Source: Sphingobacterium sp. (GTDB lineage: Bacteria; Bacteroidota; Bacteroidia; Sphingobacteriales; Sphingobacteriaceae). Taken from it: a DNA stretch of 64,000 nt. Below, one piece after another: positions 15,703 to 22,139 of this stretch. The first letter of the stretch is position 1, and each line of letters starts with the position of its first letter. A model generated the notes under the pieces. That model had not been told where the DNA came from. It saw only the letters and a list, made by a program, of their open reading frames with translations, and ran no database searches. The DNA is taken from positions 496,001-560,000 of the forward strand of contig JAITTY010000006.1 of assembly GCA_031286695.1 (NCBI GenBank). Direction: 5' to 3'. Position numbers and translations under genes: made by a program.

Positions 15703-15990
15703 ATGTCACAATTGGATGAAATCGTGCAATTGCTGCGGCAGATCAACGACAGACTGTCCTGCACCGCCCACCACCTGCTTGCTAAAACTGAGCACACAGC
15801 GGTATGGAATGTGGACGAACTGATGACCCGCATGGCTGTGGTATCACGGCTGGGGATCTCCGAGCGCACGTACAACCGCTGGGTAAAATCGGGTATTCTC
15901 AAACCCATTTGCCTCGGCAACAAACATTACTACCGCGAGCAGGATCTCACAGATGCACTAAGACGCAGCGTCAACAGAGGGATGATCTAA
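15703..15990 (+). CDS. Small HTH_17-type (excisionase/MerR-like) DNA-binding protein
   Basis: A 95-residue protein. An N-terminal helix (SQLDEIVQLLRQINDRL) is probably a dimerisation segment. Residues about 38-90 form a winged HTH of the excisionase/HTH_17 kind: 'MAVVSRLGISERTYNRWVKSGILKPICLGNKHYYREQDLTDAL', where the 'S-x-x-T-x-x-R-W-v-k-x-G-x-L' and 'Y-x-x-x-D-L' positions are kept. Such proteins in Bacteroidota sit beside mobile elements and DUF6266 genes. It is on the same strand as the LytTR gene and heads the following cassette. A weak hairpin lies after its stop (16001-16036). Confidence 0.8.
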   Translation: MSQLDEIVQLLRQINDRLSCTAHHLLAKTEHTAVWNVDELMTRMAVVSRLGISERTYNRWVKSGILKPICLGNKHYYREQDLTDALRRSVNRGMI

Positions 15991-16000
15991 AGGTTGTTTT

Positions 16001-16036
16001 AAAGGCTGATCTTTCACGAAAAAGGTTGGCCTCTTT
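16001..16036 (+). terminator. Weak terminator-like hairpin after HTH gene
   Basis: AAAGGCTGATC (16001-16011) can pair with GGTTGGCC(TC)TTT (16024-16036) through several G-U pairs and a two-base bulge; TTTT follows. It resembles in sequence the stronger hairpin at 18715. Confidence 0.35.
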
Positions 16037-16104
16037 TAGGATGAAAGATAACTGTCTATCGCCTTCCTGCTGACCAATTTGTATATAAAATCCGGATATT
16101 TTTT

Positions 16105-16281
16105 ATGCTGTTTCTCGGCTTATTCGTTGCCATTTGTTTGCCTATTCTTTGCTCTTTCTTCGGGGCCGCCTTGGGCTTTCATAACCCTTTGTTTGCCTGT
16201 TTGTTGGTATTCCTTTGCTGTTTCTCTGCTATTTTATTGCTGTTTTGTTGGTACTGGGACCAGAGAAAAATAGCGAAATAG
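16105..16281 (+). CDS. 58-residue two-TM membrane protein
   Basis: ATG 16105 opens a 58-codon frame ending TAG 16279-16281. The product has two hydrophobic helices (about 1-23 and 29-47) separated by a short GFHNP turn, many Cys and Phe, and a positively charged end WDQRKIAK, a sensible membrane topology with the C-terminus in the cytoplasm. A longer overlapping frame starting at 16079 reads through the same DNA in a different phase but lacks such a sensible topology. It lies between the HTH gene and the DUF6266 gene. Small two-TM proteins beside lysis genes can be holin or antiholin; this is speculative. Confidence 0.4.
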   Translation: MLFLGLFVAICLPILCSFFGAALGFHNPLFACLLVFLCCFSAILLLFCWYWDQRKIAK

Positions 16282-16554
16282 CCTCCTAGAAGCGCAGTTA
16301 TTGTCTCGTGTACGTTTTCTTATTGTCTCTTAGAAGTCTCCTTGCTGACTTCCGTAAGTTTTCTAAGCCCAATTCACAGGCCTCGTTATTCCCTTAATGC
16401 ATGCCGTCGAAACGGGCATTTTCGGACAAGTGACGTCAGATGGCGCCATTTGGCAGCCTTCGTCCCATTGCCGATTTACCTTAGTACCATGATATCGATA
16501 TAGGTGGCTGCCTGCAGCGCCACATCGTTTTAAACATTTTAAAAAATTAATAAC

Positions 16555-17196
16555 ATGGCAAGATTTAATAAAGGTATACATGGTGCCTACACGGGTAAAG
16601 TGGGCAACATTGTGGGTTCATCATGGCGCGGAATTGACTATGTCCGCTCATTGCCCAAGAAAAGTTCAAAACCGGCTTCTGATAAGCAGGTAGCACAGCG
16701 CATAAAGTTTGGCATGACAACCAGTTTTCTCAAATCCATCAAAGATGTACTAATGCTGGGATATTCCGATAGCAAACAGCGCGGAAAGACAGGCTATAAC
16801 GTCGCTTTTCAGCATTTTATCGAAAAGGCGATTGTTGGTAACTACCCTAATTTTAGTATTGATTATGCCGCCGTAAAAATCGCCAGTGGCAGTTTGGCTA
16901 TCTTAATGGGCCTAGAGACTATGGAGTCGGCACCGAGCGTACTCACACTGGGCTGGGATCCGACGATCAATAAATTCAATGCTTTTTCAGACGACCAGGT
17001 ACTCGCGATCCTGTATGAACCGGTGGATAATCTCTTTTATGCCTATGAAGGTGCAACCAGGAACGATAGTACCCTGGAAATTGCATTGCCGGCAAGTTAT
17101 TCGGGCAAGACCGTGGTTGGCTGGGCATTTACAATACATCGGGATGGTGCCATTACATCGAGCAGTCAGTATCTGGGTGAATTTGTGCTGACCTAG
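16555..17196 (+). CDS. DUF6266-family protein
   Basis: A 213-residue protein with the strongly conserved DUF6266 start 'NKGIHGAYTGKVGNIVGSSW' and RGIDYVRSLPKKSS, followed by 'D-x-Q-V-A-Q-R-x-K-F' and a Gly/Ser-poor helical stretch, then a C-terminal beta-rich half with DQVLAILYEP and an Ig-like pattern. The family is restricted to Bacteroidota and has no assigned function. No signal peptide is present. It is followed by a long hairpin and then holin-, endolysin- and spanin-like genes on the same strand, so it may be cargo released by them. The opening residues with repeated Gly suggest a structural or self-assembling part, which is inference. Confidence 0.88.
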   Translation: MARFNKGIHGAYTGKVGNIVGSSWRGIDYVRSLPKKSSKPASDKQVAQRIKFGMTTSFLKSIKDVLMLGYSDSKQRGKTGYNVAFQHFIEKAIVGNYPNFSIDYAAVKIASGSLAILMGLETMESAPSVLTLGWDPTINKFNAFSDDQVLAILYEPVDNLFYAYEGATRNDSTLEIALPASYSGKTVVGWAFTIHRDGAITSSSQYLGEFVLT

Positions 17197-17197
17197 T

Positions 17198-17256
17198 TCT
17201 GGTCAGATCATGGAAGGCTGCTCCAGCTGGAGTAGCTTCCATTGATCAGGAAACAG
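17198..17256 (+). promoter_or_regulatory. Long hairpin between DUF6266 and holin-like genes
   Basis: GATCATGGAAG (17206-17216) pairs with CTTCCATTGATC (17236-17247, one bulged T), and inside it CTCCA pairs with TGGAG (17221-17225/17228-17232). The T-rich run TTTTCTTTT starts 9 nt beyond the stem. It may act as a partial terminator or an RNA processing/stabilising element setting the ratio of DUF6266 to lysis-gene expression. Confidence 0.6.
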
Positions 17257-17284
17257 TTTTCTTTTAAAAATCGAAACATTCAAT

Positions 17285-17671
17285 ATGGAATTTATACAAA
17301 AACAACTGGCCCAGGATATCGAGGATACCTATTGGCCTTTAACAGGGCGGCAGCTGCTTAGCATCATACTGGCCTGCCTGCTGATATTTTTTATTTCATC
17401 AGGCTTCTTGCTGCAGGCCGTCGATCCAACAGCGGGGGTATTGGACATTGGTATGCTCTCGGTGCTGCTATTTGCCATCCTGGCTGGCCTGGCGGCTGTT
17501 TATTGCTGCTTTTGGCTTCAGGAAATGCTGTGGCAGCCTTTTAAGTTTTTCCGTCAGGAATTTAGTACTCACTTTAATCAATTGACATCATGGCAACAAT
17601 GCATAATCTATTTTTCGGTATTCTTTCTGTCGCTGTTCTCTTTCTTGGCCGTGCTGGCACTGTTGCTGTAA
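17285..17671 (+). CDS. Three-TM holin-like membrane protein
   Basis: A 128-residue protein with three hydrophobic helices at about 22-43, 52-76 and 105-127, short charged loops and no soluble domain. Size and topology match class I holins, though I recognise no family. Its end overlaps by 82 bp the longest reading of the endolysin gene, in another frame. The order membrane protein / peptidoglycan hydrolase / lipoprotein with C-terminal TM is that of phage lysis cassettes. On that basis it would form pores that let the following enzyme reach the cell wall. The alternative is an unrelated small membrane protein. Confidence 0.6.
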   Translation: MEFIQKQLAQDIEDTYWPLTGRQLLSIILACLLIFFISSGFLLQAVDPTAGVLDIGMLSVLLFAILAGLAAVYCCFWLQEMLWQPFKFFRQEFSTHFNQLTSWQQCIIYFSVFFLSLFSFLAVLALLL

Positions 17672-18204
17672 GGGAACAGAAGCTGTCAGGCAGCTATGCC
17701 GGGCTCCGAAGCACCGATCCATTAGTCGAGCATGGGGATGCTGTAGCGATGAATTGCTACATAGGATCGGACCTGCGTAAACGTGTTATCGATAGTGCTT
17801 TACAGGAGATTGGCGTGCGGGAAGCCACAGGCAATAACGATGGTCCGCGGGTTGAAACCTATCTGCGTTACGTGGGCCTTGGAAAAGGATACGCCTGGTG
17901 TGCGGCTTTTGTATCCTGGTGTTATGGTCGTGCTGGACGCTCATTGCCGCGCAATGCCTGGAGCCCGGCACTCTTTCCAAAGGCCCGTCAGTATACGGCT
18001 GCACAGATCGCGCAGGGTAGCATCCGGCAGGCCGATCTGTTTGCGATCTACAGCTGCAGTCTGGGACGCATAAACCATGTGGGGCTTGTGCGACAACAGA
18101 AGGGCAACTGGATCGTGACCGTGGAAGGGAACAGTACCGATAAGGTCTTGTCCAAACGGCGCCTTTTAGCTACGATTTATGCTTTTTCAAATTGGCTGGA
18201 CTAA
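17590..18204 (+). CDS. CHAP/NlpC-type peptidoglycan hydrolase (endolysin-like)
   Basis: 204 residues from ATG 17590, or 151 from ATG 17749, which avoids overlap with the upstream gene. The catalytic part (about 60-200) matches the TIGR02594/CHAP-type cysteine peptidase pattern: 'GKGYAWCAAFVSWCYGRAG' with nucleophile C104, RINHVGLV with H163, and VEGNSTD with N181. 'SALQEIGVREATGNNDGPRVETYLRYVGL' upstream is the usual family lead-in. With the longer start it would carry a hydrophobic N-terminus (about 5-26) that could be a signal or signal-anchor; this stretch overlaps the last helix of the holin-like gene in another frame. It probably cuts peptide stems of peptidoglycan. Neighbours support a lysis or export cassette. 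Confidence 0.85.
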   Translation: MATMHNLFFGILSVAVLFLGRAGTVAVREQKLSGSYAGLRSTDPLVEHGDAVAMNCYIGSDLRKRVIDSALQEIGVREATGNNDGPRVETYLRYVGLGKGYAWCAAFVSWCYGRAGRSLPRNAWSPALFPKARQYTAAQIAQGSIRQADLFAIYSCSLGRINHVGLVRQQKGNWIVTVEGNSTDKVLSKRRLLATIYAFSNWLD

Positions 18205-18207
18205 GAC

Positions 18208-18216
18208 AAAAGGAGG
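18208..18216 (+). promoter_or_regulatory. Strong Shine-Dalgarno (AAAAGGAGG)
   Basis: AAAAGGAGG sits six bases before the ATG at 18223. Such perfect sites are rare in Bacteroidota and contrast with the other starts in this window; it fixes the start of the spanin-like gene and suggests high or foreign-type translation. Confidence 0.75.
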
Positions 18217-18222
18217 AAATTT

Positions 18223-18678
18223 ATGGGAACGAAACGAACTGCTCTTTTGTTTCTCCTATCCACGCTGCTTATACAGGTTTCCTGTAAACTATATCAGCAA
18301 CAAGATAGGGAAGAGCAACATCTGGTTAAAGGGCTATGGAAGCATAATGAACAAATCAACTTGCTGTACAACTTACGAAAGGATAGCTTTTCACATTATT
18401 GGTATTTTTCATCGGATAGCAGCTTCCGTTTTCATCCCGATAGTGGATTAATGGGGAAGGGGGGCGAATTGCTTATGCAGCAATCAGGGGCCAAAACGAG
18501 CCTAAAAAGCAGTACATCCGCCACAGTAAACGATACCAGCTGGAGAACAGCACAAAAGTCAAAATCGGATCGTCGTAGCAGGTTATCCATCCCGCAGCTC
18601 TGGTTAATCGGATTCATAGCAGTGCTGCTTTTTGGATGCTGGAAACTGAGGTGGTTTGTAAAAAGATTCCTACGGTAA
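18223..18678 (+). CDS. u-spanin-like lipoprotein with C-terminal membrane helix
   Basis: A 151-residue protein. The N-terminus is a lipoprotein signal (LLFLLSTLLIQVSC, lipid-acceptor C21). The middle is hydrophilic, Ser/Thr/Gln-rich and helical. The C-terminus has one membrane helix (about 122-141) flanked by KSDRRSR and KRFLR. A lipoprotein with a C-terminal membrane helix spans both envelope membranes. This is the architecture of unimolecular spanins such as phage T1 gp11, which fuse the membranes in the last step of lysis. It follows the endolysin-like gene by 18 bp, and a terminator comes 36 bp after its stop. No sequence family is recognised; the call rests on architecture and position. 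Confidence 0.65.
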   Translation: MGTKRTALLFLLSTLLIQVSCKLYQQQDREEQHLVKGLWKHNEQINLLYNLRKDSFSHYWYFSSDSSFRFHPDSGLMGKGGELLMQQSGAKTSLKSSTSATVNDTSWRTAQKSKSDRRSRLSIPQLWLIGFIAVLLFGCWKLRWFVKRFLR

Positions 18679-18714
18679 ATAGGTTCAAAAAAACTTATGA
18701 TGATCATATGTGCT

Positions 18715-18744
18715 AAAGGTTGGTCCGCAAGGGCTGACCTTTTT
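18715..18744 (+). terminator. Intrinsic terminator after lysis cassette
   Basis: AAAGGTTGGTCC (18715-18726) and GGGCTGACCTTT (18731-18742) form a 12-pair stem with three G-U pairs and a GCAA tetraloop, running into a T-run. It closes the block that starts at 15703 or earlier. Confidence 0.85.
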
Positions 18745-19055
18745 GAACTTCGGCCGATCAAGACCTAGTTGGCGGGCCGAAATCCTGTGATATACCGTTA
18801 CGGTATGCTAAAAATAATTTATATCTATATAGTTAATTGTTTTGTGCAAAAATGCTTTTTGTTACCGCTTTTTGGGATAGTGGATAAAGCGTGGAATTTT
18901 CCGATCGCCAATCGATAGTCCAATAAAGCGAGTTGAGCATCCTATTATTTAACCTGTAGGTTAACAGTTCATTGAATTATTATTTGTAATTAGTCTAATT
19001 AATTTCAATTAAATCTAAAATTAGCCTATATTCGGCTCCATAAATTTTTTATGGA
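18745..19055. other. Intergenic, promoter region of TonB receptor
   Basis: About 310 bp of AT-rich DNA with several short A/T repeats (TTAATTTCAATTAAATCTAAAATTAG type, read in pieces). It must carry the promoter of the 19056 receptor, but no -7 box could be chosen with confidence and no clear Fur-type palindrome was seen. Confidence 0.4.
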
Positions 19056-21467
19056 ATGAAATCTATACATATTGCTGTAGCGATGTTATCGCTTACCGGT
19101 GTCGCCAATGCACAGACAGCCAGTATCTTCGGAAAGATTACGACTCTGGATGGTAATCCGGCGGAATCGGTCAACCTGACCATTAAGGGAACGAATAAAC
19201 GGACACAGACAGATAAAAATGGACAGTACAAATTTGAACGCCTAAAACCGGGGAGCTACCAGCTTATCACGAGTTTTACAGGCTTAAATTCAATTGAAAA
19301 AACAGTAACTGTTGAAGGCAATAAGCCGACCGTGCTTGATTTTGTCCTCAATGAAAACTACGCGCAGTTACAGGAGGTACTCGTATCTGCGTTCAGATCC
19401 AACCGGACGGTAAGCTCTGTCGCCAAAATGCCGCTGAGCAATTTGGAGAATCCGCAGGTGTATACGACGGTCTCCCATGAAATAATGAAGCAGCAGGCCA
19501 TTACCAATTTTGATGACGCTCTGCTGCGCAATGTCTCAGGCATAAGCCGCACCTGGGAATCAACAGGACGGGGCGGCGATGGGGGAGCTTATTTCTCCCT
19601 ACGTGGTTTTGAGGCGCAGAGCAACCTGGTTAATGGACTTCCGGGCCTATCGAGCGGTATCCTGGATCCGGCCGGTGTAGAGGAAATACAGGTGCTTAAA
19701 GGACCCTCAGGGACACTTTTTGGCGCTAGCTTTTACGGTTATGGCGGCGTGATCAACACCATCACCAAAAAGCCTTACTTTGACTTTGGCGGTGAAGTGG
19801 GCTACAGCTATGGCAGCAATGACCTGCACCGCGCAACAGTGGACCTCAACTCGCCTTTAAATAAAAGCAAAACGGTAGCGCTTCGGATCAATTCGGCCTT
19901 CCACCGCGAGCATAGCTTCCAGGATGCGGGTTTTAAAAATTCCTTCTACTTTGCACCTTCGCTGACCTATAAGGTCAATGACAGGCTGACGGTCAATTTG
20001 ATGGCCGAGCTCCTCGATATGAAAAGAGCTGTAGCGCCAGTTTTTTTCCATTCGGACCGTGTCGCTCCTTTAACCTTTAAAAATATTGCCGAACTCAACC
20101 TCAACCCCAAGCTTTCCTTTACCAGCAACGATTTATCCATTAAAAACCCCCGTTCCAATGTGCAGGGCGAGGTGCTCTATAAGATCAATGAACAGTGGAA
20201 TTCGCAGACTGTGGTCTCCATGGGCAATGTCAAGTCGGATGGGATTTACAGCTATATCTGGGGAAATCAGCCTGGCGACAGTTATTTTGACCAGTATTTT
20301 CACAATGAAAATCAGAAGACCAGAACCTTCGATATACAGCAGAATTTTAACGGCGACTTTAAACTTGGAGGCTTGCGAAACAGGCTTCTGGTGGGAGTGG
20401 ACTATTTTGCCCGCGATGTCAAGGATCATGGTTCGGGCTGGGGCCTGGGACGTCGGGTAAATCCGCAGGGACTGATCAAGGGGCCGCTGGATGGAGACGG
20501 CAAAGAGCTGCCGGTCGTTCCACTGACCAAGCAGGCGATTGATCAGCTGCTGGCAGGTACAGATGCGGGCGATCCCTCGCATATCAAAAACAGTTCATTC
20601 AGCGTGTACGCGTCAGATTTATTGGATCTGACCGACCGCCTTTCGCTGATGGCGAGTTTGCGGGCCGATTACTTTGATTCAAAAGGGGAGGTTTCCGATG
20701 CAGACGATAATTATAGCCAGTGGGCGCTGTCGCCAAAACTGGGCTTGGTCTATCAGGTGGTCAAAGACCGCGTTTCGCTCTTTGCGAACTATATGAATGC
20801 ATTCTACAATGTTGCGCCTAATATCGTATACGATGCCAATAATGTCAAGACTGGCGTACAGTCCTTTAAGCCCGAGCGTGCCAATCAGTGGGAGCTGGGC
20901 ACAAAGGCGAGCCTCATCAAAGATAGATTGTGGACAACGCTAGCCCTGTACGACATTCGGGTTGCCAATCGGGTGTACAGCACGCCGACCGGCTCAGTAC
21001 AGGGCGGAAAGGTAGAGAGCAAGGGTGTTGATTTTGACATCGAAGCAATACCATACGCTGGTTTTTCGGTCAAGGCTGGATTCAGTTACAACCATATTGC
21101 CATCATCGCCGGCAACGGAAATGATTTCTACAACGAAAAGGGCCGTGCTCCGGGTGGGCAGGGACCAAGTACATTGGGTAACGTATGGGGATCTTACCAG
21201 ATTCAGAACGGTAAGCTCAAAAATCTGGGCTTTGGCCTCGGCGGTAACTATGGCGGCAAGTACAAGGTCATCGACAATAGCGTGACAGGCGTGTTTGAGC
21301 TTCCAAGTTATGCGCTTCTGAATGGAGCGGTATACTATTCGTTCAACAGATTCCGTGTCAATTTCAACCTCAACAATATTAACAACAAACAATATTATAT
21401 CGGTTACTGGTCTGTCAATCCGCAGCAGCGCAGAAATTTCGTGGCCACAGTTTCCTACCGATTGTAA
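19056..21467 (+). CDS. TonB-dependent siderophore-type receptor
   Basis: An 803-residue protein. Signal peptide 1-19 (GVANA|Q), an N-terminal carboxypeptidase-regulatory-like beta-sandwich (about 22-95), a TonB-box-like 'LQEVLVSAFRS' (106-116), a plug domain (about 120-235) with FSLRGFEAQSNLVNGLPG and 'VEEIQVLKGPSGTLFG', and a 22-strand-type barrel with the C-terminal 'NFVATVSYRL'. The plug signature is that of ferric-siderophore receptors of the FhuA/FpvA type rather than SusC. Unlike the receptor at 37367 it has no PepSY or AraC neighbour. A strong terminator lies 39 bp downstream. It probably imports a ferric chelate; the ligand is unknown. Confidence 0.93.
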   Translation: MKSIHIAVAMLSLTGVANAQTASIFGKITTLDGNPAESVNLTIKGTNKRTQTDKNGQYKFERLKPGSYQLITSFTGLNSIEKTVTVEGNKPTVLDFVLNENYAQLQEVLVSAFRSNRTVSSVAKMPLSNLENPQVYTTVSHEIMKQQAITNFDDALLRNVSGISRTWESTGRGGDGGAYFSLRGFEAQSNLVNGLPGLSSGILDPAGVEEIQVLKGPSGTLFGASFYGYGGVINTITKKPYFDFGGEVGYSYGSNDLHRATVDLNSPLNKSKTVALRINSAFHREHSFQDAGFKNSFYFAPSLTYKVNDRLTVNLMAELLDMKRAVAPVFFHSDRVAPLTFKNIAELNLNPKLSFTSNDLSIKNPRSNVQGEVLYKINEQWNSQTVVSMGNVKSDGIYSYIWGNQPGDSYFDQYFHNENQKTRTFDIQQNFNGDFKLGGLRNRLLVGVDYFARDVKDHGSGWGLGRRVNPQGLIKGPLDGDGKELPVVPLTKQAIDQLLAGTDAGDPSHIKNSSFSVYASDLLDLTDRLSLMASLRADYFDSKGEVSDADDNYSQWALSPKLGLVYQVVKDRVSLFANYMNAFYNVAPNIVYDANNVKTGVQSFKPERANQWELGTKASLIKDRLWTTLALYDIRVANRVYSTPTGSVQGGKVESKGVDFDIEAIPYAGFSVKAGFSYNHIAIIAGNGNDFYNEKGRAPGGQGPSTLGNVWGSYQIQNGKLKNLGFGLGGNYGGKYKVIDNSVTGVFELPSYALLNGAVYYSFNRFRVNFNLNNINNKQYYIGYWSVNPQQRRNFVATVSYRL

Positions 21468-21506
21468 TAGCCAATAATAATCGGAGTTCTTTACTGAACC
21501 TTCGGC

Positions 21507-21540
21507 ATAGGTCTCTGAATCTAATTCAGGGACCTATTTA
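21507..21540 (+). terminator. Intrinsic terminator after TonB receptor
   Basis: ATAGGTCTCTGAAT (21507-21520) pairs with ATTCAGGGACCTAT (21524-21537) with one G-U pair and a CTA loop; a short T-rich tract follows. Confidence 0.85.
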
Positions 21541-21932
21541 TTTTGTGGCTAGCAGAATACCGTTTGGCTTATCCCTTGCTAACTGCTCCCGACCGACTTC
21601 TAGCCCCCCAGCTTTTCGCAAGTCGTCGCACGCTAGCCAAAGGAGCTTGTCCAGATGCGCTAAAAAAACATTTTCATCTTTAATTTGATGCTCTCGAGTA
21701 GCTAATGTGTTTATTTTAAGCTGTTTTGTGGCTGTTTCTCTACAGGAAAAATAAAGCTGACCCCAATTCGATTTGCCCACTCCAAATAATAGCTACTTTA
21801 GGGTATCTACTGAATTGAAAAGAATATCTGCCGTATTTAATTTCTTAATTATTAATGCTTTGTGTCCTTTTTTTTCGAATCATCTCACTAGTAATATTTC
21901 AAATTGCTTAGCACATTCAAAAAAAATAAAAA
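21538..21932. other. Intergenic region with possible minus-strand gene remnant
   Basis: About 395 bp. A minus-strand frame 21780-21538 (80 codons) contains 'FLAHLDKLLWLACDDLRKAGGLEVGREQLA', which looks more protein-like than chance, but both ends look abrupt and no family can be named; it may be a gene remnant. The right part (21780-21932) is AT-rich and presumably holds the promoter of the small peptide gene. No TGTGATA repeats like those at 43-48 kb are present. Confidence 0.3.
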
Positions 21933-22121
21933 ATGGAAATTAACAAAGAAAAATTGAGCGATGGCCAAGGCCGTGCGGACTATGTGGCACCTCGCCTCAG
22001 CGTCCGAAAAATTGAACTGGAAAATGGTATTGCTGCTGGCTCGGTCAACCCGGCAACCAAGCAGCAATGGGAAGAAACGGAGACGCAGTCCCATACCGTA
22101 GACAACAACTCCTGGGACTAA
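21933..22121 (+). CDS. Small 'GIAAGS' peptide (copy 1), partner of fimbrillin-like lipoprotein
   Basis: A 62-residue hydrophilic protein: a charged start, then YVAPRLSVRKIELENGIAAG and SVNP, and a Gln/Thr/Asn-rich tail ending WD. The block Y-x-x-P followed by an amphipathic strand and 'E-x-G-I-A-A-G-S-V' recurs in the 64-residue product of 46320-46514. Peptides of this layout (YxxP ... Ala-Ala/Gly-Ser) are abundant and unexplained in Bacteroidota. There is no export signal of the standard type. It ends 18 bp before the lipoprotein gene. It could be a processed precursor, with GIAAG as a GG-like cleavage region, or an assembly partner of the lipoprotein; neither is shown. Confidence 0.65.
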   Translation: MEINKEKLSDGQGRADYVAPRLSVRKIELENGIAAGSVNPATKQQWEETETQSHTVDNNSWD

Positions 22122-22139
22122 CATCTAAACCATCTAACT

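Noticed and set aside
16079..16273. 64-codon frame in the small membrane gene region
   Set aside because: The frame starting at 16105 in another phase gives a cleaner two-helix protein with a basic C-terminal end; only one can be real and the latter is preferred.
15555..18744. Intact prophage
   Set aside because: No capsid, tail, portal, terminase, integrase or attachment repeats around the lysis-type genes.
21538..21780. 80-codon minus-strand frame as a true gene
   Set aside because: Protein-like middle but abrupt ends, no family and no promoter; kept only as a possible remnant within the intergenic entry.
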